DNA of 64,000 bases from Pyxicephalus adspersus (Eukaryota > Chordata > Amphibia > Anura > Pyxicephalidae), in the NCBI RefSeq assembly GCF_032062135.1, contig NC_092861.1, positions 134,991,102 through 135,055,101 of the forward strand, in the 5' to 3' direction. This document shows positions 45,831 to 57,317 of this stretch, in pieces (position 1 is the stretch's first letter; each line of letters opens with the position of its first letter). Position numbers and translations under genes: made by a program. The notes under the pieces are model-generated. The model saw only the letters and a program-made list of their open reading frames with translations, was not told where the DNA came from and did no database searches.

Positions 45831-45902
45831 TAGAATCGTCTACACAAAAATCATGGTTCTCACAGATGGGGCCTTCTCTGGATTTGAGGAGCTTACAAAT
45901 AT
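45831..45902 (+). CDS. FSHR: FSH receptor, internal exon 2 (leucine-rich repeat)
   Basis: The exon encodes one leucine-rich repeat of the extracellular hormone-binding domain of a gonadotropin receptor, a G-protein-coupled receptor of gonadal cells. It is preceded by a strong polypyrimidine tract ending in TTTCTTACAG and followed by GTAAGT. The length is 72 nt, as in exon 2 of FSHR and LHCGR. It begins with the last base of a split codon and ends with the first two bases of the next (phase 2). The clear frame reads RIVYTKIMVL, then GAFSGFEELTN, closely matching the FSHR repeat (TK..V, GAFSGF, L) and less well LHCGR or TSHR. The next coding exon is at 62882 in the same phase. Exon 1, with the signal peptide and cysteine cluster, is not visible upstream. 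What is seen: borders, frame and motif. What is inferred: FSHR rather than a paralogue. Confidence 0.85.
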
Positions 45903-47044
45903 GTAAGTATTTAAAATATGTTTTAGAAAAATCCAAAAATGTTACTGTCCTTTATCAGAATAAAGACTTCTGTAGACCATATATGTAGGAATAAAAAAAA
46001 AATCGAGGACAGGTTAAATGATAATAAATTATATTTTATTCATAAAGTTTCATAAAATACAATTAAAAAGAAAACATTTTTAAGAAAAAAAAATGTTTTT
46101 GACCAAACTGTACACTTTGTGTTATCAACTTCTACCAAATCTGAATCTTAGGCTATGTGTATACTTTTTTAAATTGTATTTCACTTGGAACATGTTCCCA
46201 CAGGAAAGCCTAACACCCCCACCAGTTTTGGTTACAATTATATGTCTAACAGAATTTAATATGAATAGTTGGCAGATGGCTTCAAAAATGTGTTCTAACT
46301 AGTATTTTTACTTGTAATAAAGGAAAAACCACATGCTTTTTAATAAAATGTTTTCACTTGCAACATAATCTCATTGAATGGTCCCTTTGACTTTTTCAGC
46401 AATTTTAATGAAAATACCATGTCTAGGACACGGTAATGAACTATTCATAAAAACCAAATTTAGATGCAAACTTGCTGTTGTACCTTCCATGCCAGTCATT
46501 ATCTGTCTAAACCAAGGCTTGGGAGTTGGTAAGATTCTTTTTTTAGAGATTTAGGTCCAAAGGCCTAACCAGGTGTCTTCCTCAGAGGCTGTGGTATATC
46601 AGAAATGTTACTCCTACTCCCGGGCTTCTTGTTTTTCTTATCAAACTATACAGCTTGGGTTTTATCAGTTTTTCCGTTTCCTTTGTTCAAGCCTAAAATA
46701 TGTCCTTATTAAGCCTGTAATGTGCTGCTGACCTTCTTACTTATCTAGTTACTTTTATATTGTTTTTCTCGCCTTACAAATGTGCTAATATTGTTCGCGG
46801 AGAGCTCTGCCAGCTTTCTGCACGTAGTTGTTATTAGTGAGTGATGACAGACGGTGTGTAAAAGAGTATACAAAACCAGTGAGTGTTTCACCTTCACATT
46901 TACTATGCAAGAGCAGTGTGAGGTCTGTTCTCAGTATAAATATTGTACTGTAAAGAAACTCTATCCTGGGGGAATCCTGGGGACTGCCAGAAAATGCTGA
47001 ACATGTTAGTTGTTGGGCTGGCATGGGTGTCATTTTCTTGGCTA

Positions 47045-47410
47045 CTATGGAGCTAATTTACTAAAGGGGTTTAGACTGTTCACTTAGCAAAGGGAATCAT
47101 TATGCTACACAGGATCGTTCACTTAATGAGTGAATTCATAAGTGAATGATGTGAAGCTCTGTTGAAATCAATTAACTAACCAACTAATCATGTTCAAATA
47201 AAAAGTACGTTTTTTAACATTTTCTTGCCCATAATTTAGTATTCTTTGCAAACTGAATTTTCACTGCATTCATTAATCTAAGTGATTTAAAACCTGCAAA
47301 CTGATTTGTAATTGTCATCAAAGTGATCAGAATTTCTTATTTAGAAGCAAATTTGTTCTTTGCTCAAGCTGTAGAGCCACAGTGTTCATTAAATGTTCAG
47401 CCTCCTAAGT
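47045..47410. mobile_element. MITE family D, longer copy
   Basis: It starts AGCTAATTTACTAAAGGGG and TTCACTTAGCAAAGGGAATC and ends near CATTAAATGTTCAGCCTCC. It is AT-rich with repeated GTTCACTTAATGAGTG-like blocks. It lies in FSHR intron 2. Confidence 0.5.
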
Positions 47411-48329
47411 TCCTCCACTATGTATGTAATTATCTTACTTCTCCGCTGCTCTATTCACTGCTGGGGGTATAGAGAAATACTTTCGGTCTGATGATAGGAT
47501 TGATCTACCTTCCATTTGACAGCACTGGTGCTTGGTGACCGGCTCAGCACTTTCACATAGGGAAATTATACATATGGAGTCCACATTCTTTAATGTAACC
47601 TTGACTTGATTCTCTGTTCCTGACATTGAACGGAACTTCCTGTTAGCTAAGGTCAAATCAAAACCCAAAACTGAATTTGACAATTTCTAATATGATTTAT
47701 TGAGTGAATAAGTGAATTTAAAGAGCGTATAGGTGAAAAGTGGTGGACAGAATATTGTTTTATGGGTAAAATGTGCCTACAAACAATGTTACAGCTATTT
47801 CCTCTCTAAATTCAACATTTTGGACCAATCCAACGTGACCACGTGAGACCCAAGGTAGGAAGAACAATAGATGCCTGAAAAATGCCCCTAATAAATCTGA
47901 GAAATGGTAAGCTGCAACATATTACATTTTAGATTTGGGTATACTTTATTGTAGACAAATAATATTAATAGAAATTTTATATTAAGAAGGAATTAGGGAA
48001 GAGAGAACTAGCTGTTTAATTACATGATTTTTTAAATGTCTTTTTGTATTACAATTAGGTCTGCTCCTTCCTTTGTTTCTTTGTATTGCTTGTATGGAGG
48101 TTAGGCTGCTGAACGGTTAGGTTTAATCTAATTAATTATAAAACCTTCATTTTAGTTTCAGTTGATTAAGTATTATGTCTTGGGGTATGATTTCTGTTTG
48201 AATCTGCTGCGGGGATCTATTCTCAGTTCCTCAGTTTTCTATTCATATTTTGCCTAAATAAACTGAAAATAGAATGGATGACCTTGGAATTGAATGGGAA
48301 GGTAACAACCAGCTTCTGTGATTGTAAGG

Positions 48330-48625
48330 TGGGGGCATGCATGGCTTAGTGGGTTGCATTCTTAACTTCACAAAACCAGGGTCCAAGGTTTGAATCCTGG
48401 ACAGTACACTATGCACGGAGTTTTTATGCTCTACCCGTGTTTATGTGGGTTTCCCCCAAGCACTGGAGGTAGGTTAAATGGCTTCCACTGAAAATTGGTC
48501 TTTAGCTGTTTTAATGACAGATGGAAGGGACATTAGTTTGTGAGCCCTTTCAAGGACAGTTAGTGACATGCTTTTGGCCTTTGTAAAGGACTCTGTAATA
48601 TGTTGGCGCTATATAAATACTCAAC
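48330..48625 (+). mobile_element. tRNA-derived SINE, near full length
   Basis: The head has ATGGCTTAGTGGG and a near-perfect B box GGTTTGAATCC at 48387-48397. The body has TATGTGGGTTTCC, and the tail has GGACAGTTAGTGACATG and ATATGTTGGCGCTATATAAA. It lies in FSHR intron 2 in sense orientation. Confidence 0.85.
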
Positions 48626-49837
48626 TTATAAAAGTTAAAATTAACTGCCCCAATAGCCACCAGCCAAAGGGAACACCTGCCTGCCACACAAGCCCCCGTC
48701 AGATGTTGCTCCCAGTTGGGTAAGTGAGCATTGGTTTGATTTCAATGACTTTCAATGACCCAAATGAGTTTGGAGAATTTCAAAGAATATTTATGAAACC
48801 TGTAACAATCTGAACTCAGACATGTTTGTCCATCATTAACTAAGACCTTGATATGGTATTTACCACTATCCTTGTTCTCATTAGCAAAATCTCCTTTACT
48901 TTCTCTCCCAGGGGAACACTAACAGAACAGGAAGCAAAGGGAGAGAAATCAATCCTCCATAATTTATAAATTTGGCAATCAGAGAAGCCAACACAGATGC
49001 AAAGCAAAAGAAAACACAATCTTTGTTGAATATAATTATCACACCTCACATAATGCAGATCTTTATGAAAATTAAACCCAGTTAATGCTGCTAAAACATA
49101 AATCACTTTCTATCCTTTGATAAGTCAGAAATAATAAACCACATTAAATCAGATTAGCAGTCAAGTGGGTGTAATAAAACACTCGATTTGTTTCCAAGTT
49201 ATAAGCCAAATATGTGTCTGCGTCAATTGTCATAAACCACAAATGTGTCTGAGAGCTTTACAAACAAATTTACAAAGATTTCTTCACTGATATTCTGGGC
49301 TTTGACAAAACAATTACTTTTTATTACAGACAGTTACGGTTGAATAAACTGAAGTTTTGTGATAATATTATTTACTAGTTCAGTCACCACAAATATACAC
49401 ACATACAGCTGGTAGGAGTTTGTTGATTGATCTCTTGAAAAAATAGACATAGGAGAGAACAAGAACCTAATAGCTTGCATATGATTGGTGGTTGTGGGTG
49501 CTCAATACACACTTTTTTTTCACTAACTAAATGAACAAAAAATAATAATACAATTCAAGGGAAGGTAGAAAAACTGTTCGAAAATTGTGCTTGTAGAGCC
49601 ATTGTTCAGCATGCTCTCCCGTCCCTTATGATGTCATAGTGCCAATAGAGAAGTAATTCTGTTCCACTAATTTTCTGGCAGAAAAAAGTATCCTATTTGC
49701 TGATTACTAATTGCACCCAATCTGTTTTTTTTTTTTTATTTCTTTTTACCGTTTATTACTTTTTTTCTCATTCAATGCACACATACAGCTATTAGAAATG
49801 AAAACCATGCAATACAGCCTTCCTCTATTTTTTAAGC

Positions 49838-50087
49838 ATGGGGGGAAAAACTTTCAAGTCTTAGAGAACCCCTGCTATAATTACAATATCCACAGTTCAT
49901 TAGCAAGGTGGCCAGTAAGAAGAATGCCTTCTATTTTCTGACCAAAACAAAGAATGTCACCCTTACAGAGAGCCAAAAAGATAACGCACTGGAATACCTT
50001 AAATTGACACAAATTGCTCATGAAACCCCTAGCAACCTCTTGAGAAACCTAGGGATCCACAGAACCTTGGCTGAGAAATACTAGGAT
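49838..50087 (+). mobile_element. hAT-like MITE, family T, copy 4
   Basis: It has AGCATGGGGGGAAAAAC, AGAGAACCCCTGCTATAATT, GTCACCCTTACAGAGAGCC, GAAACCCCTAGCAACCTC and CTTGGCTGAGAAATAC. It lies in FSHR intron 2. Confidence 0.75.
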
Positions 50088-50163
50088 GGCTAAGAGTATC
50101 ATAATGGATAGGCAACATTTAAAAAAAGTCAATATTAGTATTTAGTTTACAATTGATTTGCTT

Positions 50164-50625
50164 AAAGCGTACCTAAACTCAACATTTTTACTTTACATAT
50201 AAGGGTAGACAACGTTTCTAAGGTAAAAATAAACCATAAGGTAAAAATATTGCTGTTGTTTTTATTTAATAAAAAAAGGGTGCAGCACCACCCCTTTAAG
50301 TCTTAATTGCCACGAGGCTCTGGCTGCTCCTGCACATGCACTAATCCCGCCATGTGCAGAAGGGGCATTTTTCCTCCTAGGGGAAAGACATGCCGATCTC
50401 ACGCATGTGCAGTGAAATCGGCTCTCAATTTTTCCCTGTTCACAGTAGCTGTGTCATCTGATCTCACAGTGCAAGATGGGGTGACGAAGAAAGACGAAAG
50501 AGAGGATTGAAGATGACGCCCTGACGAAGAGGACCAGATCATGGGAAGGACCAGCGCCATCGAGGGACCTGGGGAGTCAAAGGTAAGTGTCATTTTTTTG
50601 TTTTTAGTTTAGTTCTGCTTTAAAT
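50164..50625 (+). mobile_element. MITE family A, second copy, inverted relative to the first
   Basis: The ends are TAAAGCGTACCTAAACTCA and AGTTTAGTTCTGCTTTAA, an imperfect inverted repeat. The internal GATCTCACGCATGTGCAG and GTGACGAAGAAAGACGAAAG blocks match the 28.6-kb copy in reverse complement. It lies in FSHR intron 2. Confidence 0.8.
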
Positions 50626-50894
50626 CCCACAGTCTGTTGATTCCCAGCTAGTCCCCATTTTTCTGTTTCTTTCAAAAATTGCAAATGTTTTTACTTTCCT
50701 TGTAATTTTTTTTTTTTTGAGGGGACGAACATTTTGTTAAAAAACTAAGCACATAATTGGGTATAAAATAGTGTGCCAAATAAAGGCCATAATGCAAAAA
50801 ACAGTGGCATTTACTAAGGCCTAGATGTGGAACAAATTTTACTTCTGATCCAAAAAAATGATCAAATCTATTATGAATCAGATGTGTCTGATTC

Positions 50895-51150
50895 CCATCT
50901 TTAAAACTTGCCTCGCTGTCTTCTTATTTCTCTAAAACCTTCACTACTTACTTATCATTCCATATCTCCCCTCCAATTGTGTGATACTTTCCCCACCTCT
51001 TGGATTGTAAGATCTTCTGGGCAGGGTCCTCTCCACCTCGCGCGTCACTGTCTGTATCTGTTTGTCATTTGCAACCCCTATTTAATGTACAGCGCTGCAT
51101 ATTATGTTGGTGATATATAAATCCTGTTTAATGATAATTATAATAATAAT
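50895..51150 (+). mobile_element. Frog SINE/LINE-type 3' tail
   Basis: The fragment contains GGATTGTAAGATCTTCTGG, GCAGGGTCCTCTCC, TCACTGTCTGTATCTG, CCCCTATTTAATGTACAGC and ATATAAATCCTGTTTAATG, followed by an AAT repeat. The same tail occurs antisense at 32020-32185 and split at 37134-37445. The parent element is not identified; the tail resembles a LINE-type 3' end. Confidence 0.65.
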
Positions 51151-52124
51151 AATGTGTCAATAAATATTGATCTAAATTACACAACTCATTCCATATGCTC
51201 ACCCCATGTAAATTATAATATGATTTTTTTATTTCGGAGAAAGACAATCAAAAGGTCAGAGTATTGTACACAAGTCTGCAATGATGTGGACTTCAGTCAA
51301 TTACCAATCAGATAATCATTCAGATCGGTTAAGAGCAAAATTGGCAGAAGATCTGCTTGTGTGTCCTGCTTATCACATTGCATCCAAGCATTAGCTTTTA
51401 TGAGCCTAAATAAAAGCTAATTGTTGCTAATTTTTACTGCACACAGGTGCTCTTTGGATTCTAAACATTTGAAAAAATGAGTTTGTCAACTAATCAGCTT
51501 CTGCATTTGTTTTTTCTATGCCATGCTATAAATTGAAAAGCAAGCACAATGTGATTACTAAAGATGTTTTATACAATAGAATAAAATATATTGGTATAAT
51601 ATATAAAATAAAATAATAAAATGATAAAATATGATAATAATGTAATGAAATGCCACCAGCACAAAAAATTTGCATTCCATTTTTATTTAGTGTGTATCCA
51701 ATCCCACACATTGTTGTATTTCACAAGAGTTACTTTGTATCATACCTATTTATCAAAAAATCTTCAGGCTGGTCTGTCAGAATTTCTTTTTGCTGTTTTG
51801 TTCTTGTGGTCAGGCAGGGCTGTGGGAGAGACCTTGAATCTTGTTATTCTTTACTTCTTGATACATACAGATGTACAATGAAGTGGGAGTTTTACACGGC
51901 CATACCACAGAGCTGTTATCTGGTCCCCCACAAGAAAAAAAAATGACATCATTTAGACATCACACAAAAAGCAAGGGAAACTCCTTCCTTGGATCCAAAA
52001 TAATTCTTCTACATGAAATATGTTTGCGTTTCTTTATAGCCTGCTGTAGGCTGTGATTTATCAGACACAGAGATAAACTAAGCAGCCAGAAAACTGGTAC
52101 CATATGATTTCTAGGCATAAGGGT

Positions 52125-52370
52125 TGTTAGGGGTTCCTTGAGCACTTTGTGCCTCTCAGGTCAGTTTAGTGGTACCAATGATTATTTTGGCTATCTGTAA
52201 GAGGGACATTATTACCACTGGCCAGCGATGAAAGAAGTATTCTTACTTCTGACCACAATGCTACTATTCTGTGAGCTGTGAATATAGTAATTATCTCAGG
52301 GGTTCTCTGAAGACCTCAAAGTTATTTCAAGGTATTCCCCCATGTTAAAAAAGAAGAGAAACACTGTGTT
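52125..52370 (-). mobile_element. hAT-like MITE, family T, copy 5, antisense
   Basis: On the plus strand: GGTTGTTAGGGGTTCCTTG, TGGCTATCTGTAAGAGG, GAGCTGTGAATATAGTAATT, CAGGGGTTCTCTGAAGACC, TTATTTCAAGGTATTCCCCC. This is the reverse complement of copies 1-4. It sits 2 kb from copy 4 in inverted orientation. Confidence 0.75.
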
Positions 52371-53934
52371 AAAGCATTTTCTATATTTGAGTTTGGGGGT
52401 CACTCTTTTGTGCATTATTATTGGTCACTTGTACATGGTGCTGTGTTTTTATGTAAAGTTTGGTACAAATAGCTTGTATTTGACAGATCTGATGTGTCAA
52501 ACCACAGAAAACTAAATCCAGGATAAACCACTTGGTGTCACTCTAATAAAAATTAGTTTTTGTTTCTAATGGCATTTTTAGGTAATAAAAAAAGTGGGGT
52601 TTATACTCGAGCATATACTTAATTTCATAAATATGAAATGTAATTATCATATGTGCCCTTTTTTCTATTCAGTACAAAGTTAGTTTAAAAACATGCATTG
52701 AGAGGTTTGCTGTTTGCTGTTGTGGCTGCTATTCATCTATATCAGCTCAGAGCTCTGCCCTGGAAGGACAGGGAACAGTTTTTTTAACTGAAAGAAAATA
52801 GGAATTTTAGAACTTACAAAAAAAAAAGCCTTTTTTTAATAACATTTGGGGCTAGAGCAATATACAGAGATGTGAAACTTTTTGGGGATGTTACAACTCA
52901 GATACCCATATTGGTATCCAACTTTTGATTGGCCACCAAATATTTCTGCATCTTGCCTAGTGAAGGCCTTATACAGTAAGGCCGTATTTACCTTTGATAT
53001 TCAAATTTTCCTTGCACCTCCAATTTTAAATGCAATACAACTGAAAAGTTTGTTCATCTAATGAATTAAAAGCTGGATTCTGATTGGCTGCTTTGGATAG
53101 CTGTACACTATTACTATTTGCTCGAGTATTAAACAGTCTAATTGTCTCCTTTTCGGGTTTCTTTATATTTATTATTTATTACACAACCATAACTATTACT
53201 GAAAGAATTATTTTTCCCTATTACAACCCACCATGCTTTGGACCTAATTCTCTCCATCCGCTGCAGGGAATAAATCACATGTATAAGCTTAAATGCCTAA
53301 ATATCTCCAAAACAGCGAGTGACTTTATAGGATTTATGAAGACAAAGGTTCAGCTAACGTCTGTGCTTTGCAAGCTAATTGGAGATGAGTCAAGTTCTGT
53401 GCAGCCGATTTCATGTGCGTCTCCCTTTCCTTTTGTTGTTCGTTACTGGCACTATTTGTCAGCCAGACAATACACAAAATGCATCTGATTAGTTTTTGCA
53501 GTTTTAAGCTTTAGTAAAACTTTATTTCTGTAATACAAAACTACACAAATTTAGATGTTGTCTTTTGTTTAAAATCTAAAATATAATTGGTTGCTGCCCG
53601 AGGTTAAAGTAACACCATGAGGTCCTGGTGGAAACCGAAGGGTAACCAGACAAATGTTTTTATTGGAAAAGGGAAACCCTGCCCTAACTATACAGGAAAC
53701 CTGGGCTTATTTATGTGTTTTTATGTATATTAAGGGCCATATTATTTATAAATAAAAGTAGACTTTCCAGAGTTATTGGGATTTAAAAAAATTATAAAAT
53801 AAATGCCTAAATTTTTAACTTTTTCTATATGTACAAGAAAGACACTGTCCCTTCTGTAACTCACATTCGTGTCTCTAATTTCAGATTTTAAATATAACTG
53901 GTACTTGCTGGTGAAATTTGCTGCACAACCAATA

Positions 53935-54436
53935 CAGATAGTCCCCGAGTTAAGGACATCCAACATACAGACGACTCCTAGATACAAACGGGCTTCCCTG
54001 CTCGCTCATGTGCAGGACAGAGGCTTGGAGGGGGAGAGAGGGGTGGTTTGCGTGATTTGCAGAAGAAATCTTTTGCTAAGCACAGCTGAGATTGTGGGTG
54101 ATCTTAAGAGTTGAGCTGATCTTTAACATCTTCTAACTCTTTAATGAACAAGACAAATTATGCAGTTATTTCTTTTTGCCTAGCAAAGCACAGCTTGCTC
54201 TAGAAGTTAAATAATGTTTAGGCTCCTTTTTTTTAATTTTTTTTGCTTTGTTTGTGATTATCTCACAGTGAGGATTTTATACAGTAACTGACATCATGCT
54301 GCCTAATAATATGATGAGACAAACATCTGGCCTAATAGCATTTATTAAAATAATGTACCTGTTCTCACTTATATACAAATTCAGCTTAAGAACAAACCTA
54401 TAGTCCCTATCTCGTATGTAACCCGGGGACTACCTG
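53935..54436. mobile_element. TA-flanked pogo/Tigger-like MITE, complete
   Basis: The left end is CAGATAGTCCCCGAGTTAAGG and the right end GTAACCCGGGGACTACCTG, matching at 14 of the first 16 positions as an inverted repeat. It is flanked by TA on both sides (53933-53934 and 54437-54438). It is 502 bp long and has no transposase. Confidence 0.85.
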
Positions 54437-54551
54437 TACAAACAACAGTCATCTATAGTAAACAATCTATTTCAGTGACTATTATTCAGCAAACACAAGA
54501 GGAGATGGGTTATGCTGCTCTGTACAAGAGGGTGTGTACTACAATCACAAG

Positions 54552-55207
54552 TAGTGTTGGTCGAATATCTCAGTGTTCTATTCGATGTCTAGTTGATCGA
54601 ATAGCCCAATATATTTCTGGGCAATCGAACGTTAAATTCAAACACCATTAAAGTCTATAGGGGGGAAAATTCAGGTTATTATTCCTGACTGTGTAGAACT
54701 GCAAGAGCAATCGGAAGCAGAGCTGTGTTCTTGCAGCCCTAGCGTAATTGTAGTATGTGTTCCTGGATAGAGATTCTCTATCCAAGAACACAGGAGTGCC
54801 ATGGCTGTGCTCATAAATGAATGCGTCATCAGGGTTTACACCTTTCCTCACGGAATCACAGAGCACTAGAGGTAAATGAATAGGGAGACTTGTCCTCATT
54901 TAACCTCTAGTGCCCGGGGATCCAGCACTGACAGGAGGATTCCCACGGCTGTGCCCAATAATGAATGCAGCCATCGGAATCATCCTCCCATTGTGGGATA
55001 ACCTGTAAAAAAATAAAAGTTAGTTACACAAATCACATAGATTCAATAAATTACTTTAACATTAAAGCTTCTATTTTTTTTTACACATATTTTTACACAC
55101 AAATTCGCGAAGTCAAATGACGTGTTTTTCGGGTCGGGTCTATCCGAATTCGAACAGCCATATTCGGGTGGAATATAAGGACAACCCGAATTCGAACACC
55201 AACACTA
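54552..55207. mobile_element. MITE with TAGTGTTGG ends, family M1
   Basis: The terminal repeats are TAGTGTTGGTCGAATATC and TTCGAACACCAACACTA. The interior has TCTATCCAAGAACACAGG and the palindromic block GCACTAGAGGTAAATG...CATTTAACCTCTAGTGC. A CpG-bearing right arm has TTTTTCGGGTCGGGTC. The superfamily is not resolved. Confidence 0.8.
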
Positions 55208-55228
55208 ATAACAAGCCCATATGAAATT

Positions 55229-55297
55229 TATATATATATAATATATATAAATTATATATAATATATATATATATAAAATATATATATATATATATTA
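55229..55297. repeat. Imperfect (AT)n tract with palindromic blocks
   Basis: ATATATAT blocks are separated by TAA and AAATA. It lies just right of the MITE ending at 55207. Confidence 0.95.
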
Positions 55298-55943
55298 TAC
55301 ATAAAAACAGAAGAAAAACAGAAATGGTTTTGCACTAAAAATGCAAATAATAAATGTTTGTAATGTCATTAAATATAATAAAAAGTCAGAATTATGATCA
55401 TGAGGAATAGTTATATGATGCAGCATTAAAAATAAGACTTTATGGAAGTGGTAGCATAACTGTCAAAAAAGTTCTATTTTACCAGTCCCTGAGAGATATA
55501 TTAGAACAAAGAATGATTCAGCCAACCGTCTGTGCATAAATCACCCCATTTTCAAATGTAGCTCAGTACTTTCAAACAGATCTTAATCTAGTTTTTTTTA
55601 TAGATTTGAACTTTCCTATTTTAAAGAGAACAGGGAAAGCTGCAGAATTACAGCATAAATATTCATAAAATATAAAAATGAGTTGATTAGTAGAGTTTGT
55701 GGAGTACTTGTGCAAAATGTCCTGCACACAAATTTATTGGACATAGAGTGTACTCTTAGCAAATCAGGTTTCATTGAATTGCTATCCATCTGACATGTTT
55801 TCAGGCACTGGGAGTTGTGATGCAAAATGTTTAGGCAAAGAGAGGGGATAGCAGGCAGGATCTGGTGTATGATTATGTTCTGTCATAGCCCAATCATTGG
55901 GGAGGTGATAATGGATTCTGCAAAGCTTCATTAGGAAAATAGG

Positions 55944-56458
55944 GTTGTCACTAGGGATAAAAATTTCCTCGAACCTTGATGGTTCCGCAAAATTTCAGCG
56001 AATCGATTTTGCTAAACCATTGGAAGATCGAGGAAATTATAACAGGAGGATTCACAGGGGATTCCCAGGATTCCCTTGGAATCCTGCTTTTTGCGATCCC
56101 CGGGGCACTAAAAGTTATTTAGCCTCCAGTACCAGGGATCACACACTGCTCTCAATGAATGCAGCCACGGCCGCATTCATTGAGAAGATCCCAGGCACTA
56201 GAGGTTAAAGCTTTTCTCAGCCAATCAAAGAGCACTGGAGGTTTTTAATGGGGAAACTTGTCCCTATTTAATCTCTACTGCCAGGAATCGCACACTGAGC
56301 TGATCAATGAATGCAGCCGGCGCTGCCATCATTGATCAGCACAGCCTGCAATCTTTTTTTTTTTTTTTAATTCGAGCTCTAATTTACACCCACCATTCTC
56401 GCTTACAATTTCAGTAAGTGAGAACAGACGAATTCGCCGCGAGATCGAGTTATAAAAA
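55944..56458. mobile_element. MITE with different ends but the same core, family M2
   Basis: It runs from CACTAGGGATAAAAATTTCC and CGAACCTTGATGGTTCC to AATTCGCCGCGAGATCGAG. Core blocks AGCACTGGAGGTTTTTAATG, GGAAACTTGTCCCTATTTAA and AATGAATGCAGCC match the neighbouring element at 54552-55207. A poly-T run lies at 56356-56369. Confidence 0.65.
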
Positions 56459-57094
56459 CTCCTTCTGGCCAAGCAGTATGAAAAATCACAAGGTCGGCTG
56501 CACAGAATTACTCATTTGGGCTGTTCACAAACAGTAGGTATTAAAACGGACTGTTTAGCTGTTTGTCTGAAGTTCCTTATCGGCAAAAAGAGGCACAATT
56601 TACTATGCACAGTTTGAAAAATTTAGCTATTACACCAAATATTCTTTGCAATTAGTGAGTGAAGTAAAGTGTTTTAGCTGTATTTACAGCAATTTGAAGC
56701 ATTCTAAAGCAGCCAGGATTCAGTTTCCTTGAGAGATGAAGACAGTTTATGAACAGGATACAAGATATGCGCGTTGCTGCAACTCATTATAATTTGCATA
56801 CATGCATGCTTATGCGATTTGGTGCCATTTCTTCTCAATGGCACCACAATGTACTTTCTAAAGACCCTGCCAAAAATGGTGTGTGCCCATTTTTTATGTT
56901 TTTTTGGTGCCAAGGCCCCATTCAAGGGCCAGTCTGAAATAATGCACTGTACCTCACATTCCTGGAAAGCAAAGGTATGAATGATCATGAAAGTACCCAA
57001 ACATGGCCAAATGTTGTGCAAATGGGGTACCCAAAAAAGCATCTTGAGAATTCAGCAACAATTTCAAGTTTCACAATTGCTGGTTGTAGTCACA

Positions 57095-57317
57095 GGCCCT
57101 GATTTATGAAAGCTCTCCAAGGCTGGAGAGAATACACTTTCATCAGTTAAGCTGGGTGGTCCAGCAAACCTGGAATGGATCTGGTCCAGGATTCAAAACA
57201 TTTGCTAGCAAATAGCAAATGATTTTTTAAAATCCATTCCATGTTTTCTGGACCACCCAGCTTCACTTCTGAAAGTGTATTCTCTCCAGCCTTGGAGAGC
57301 TTTCATAAATCAAGGCC
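57095..57317. mobile_element. Palindromic MITE, family P, copy 6 (best preserved)
   Basis: This is an almost full-length inverted repeat of about 220 bp: GGCCCTGATTTATGAAAGC against GCTTTCATAAATCAAGGCC, AGCTGGGTGGTCCAGCAAAC against a matching right arm, and a GCTAGCAAATAGCAAATG loop. CACA flanks both sides. It lies in FSHR intron 2. Confidence 0.9.

Noticed and set aside
53084..53488. 134-codon plus-strand frame with a hydrophobic start
   Set aside because: It lies deep in FSHR intron 2, has no family resemblance, and no splice or promoter signal.
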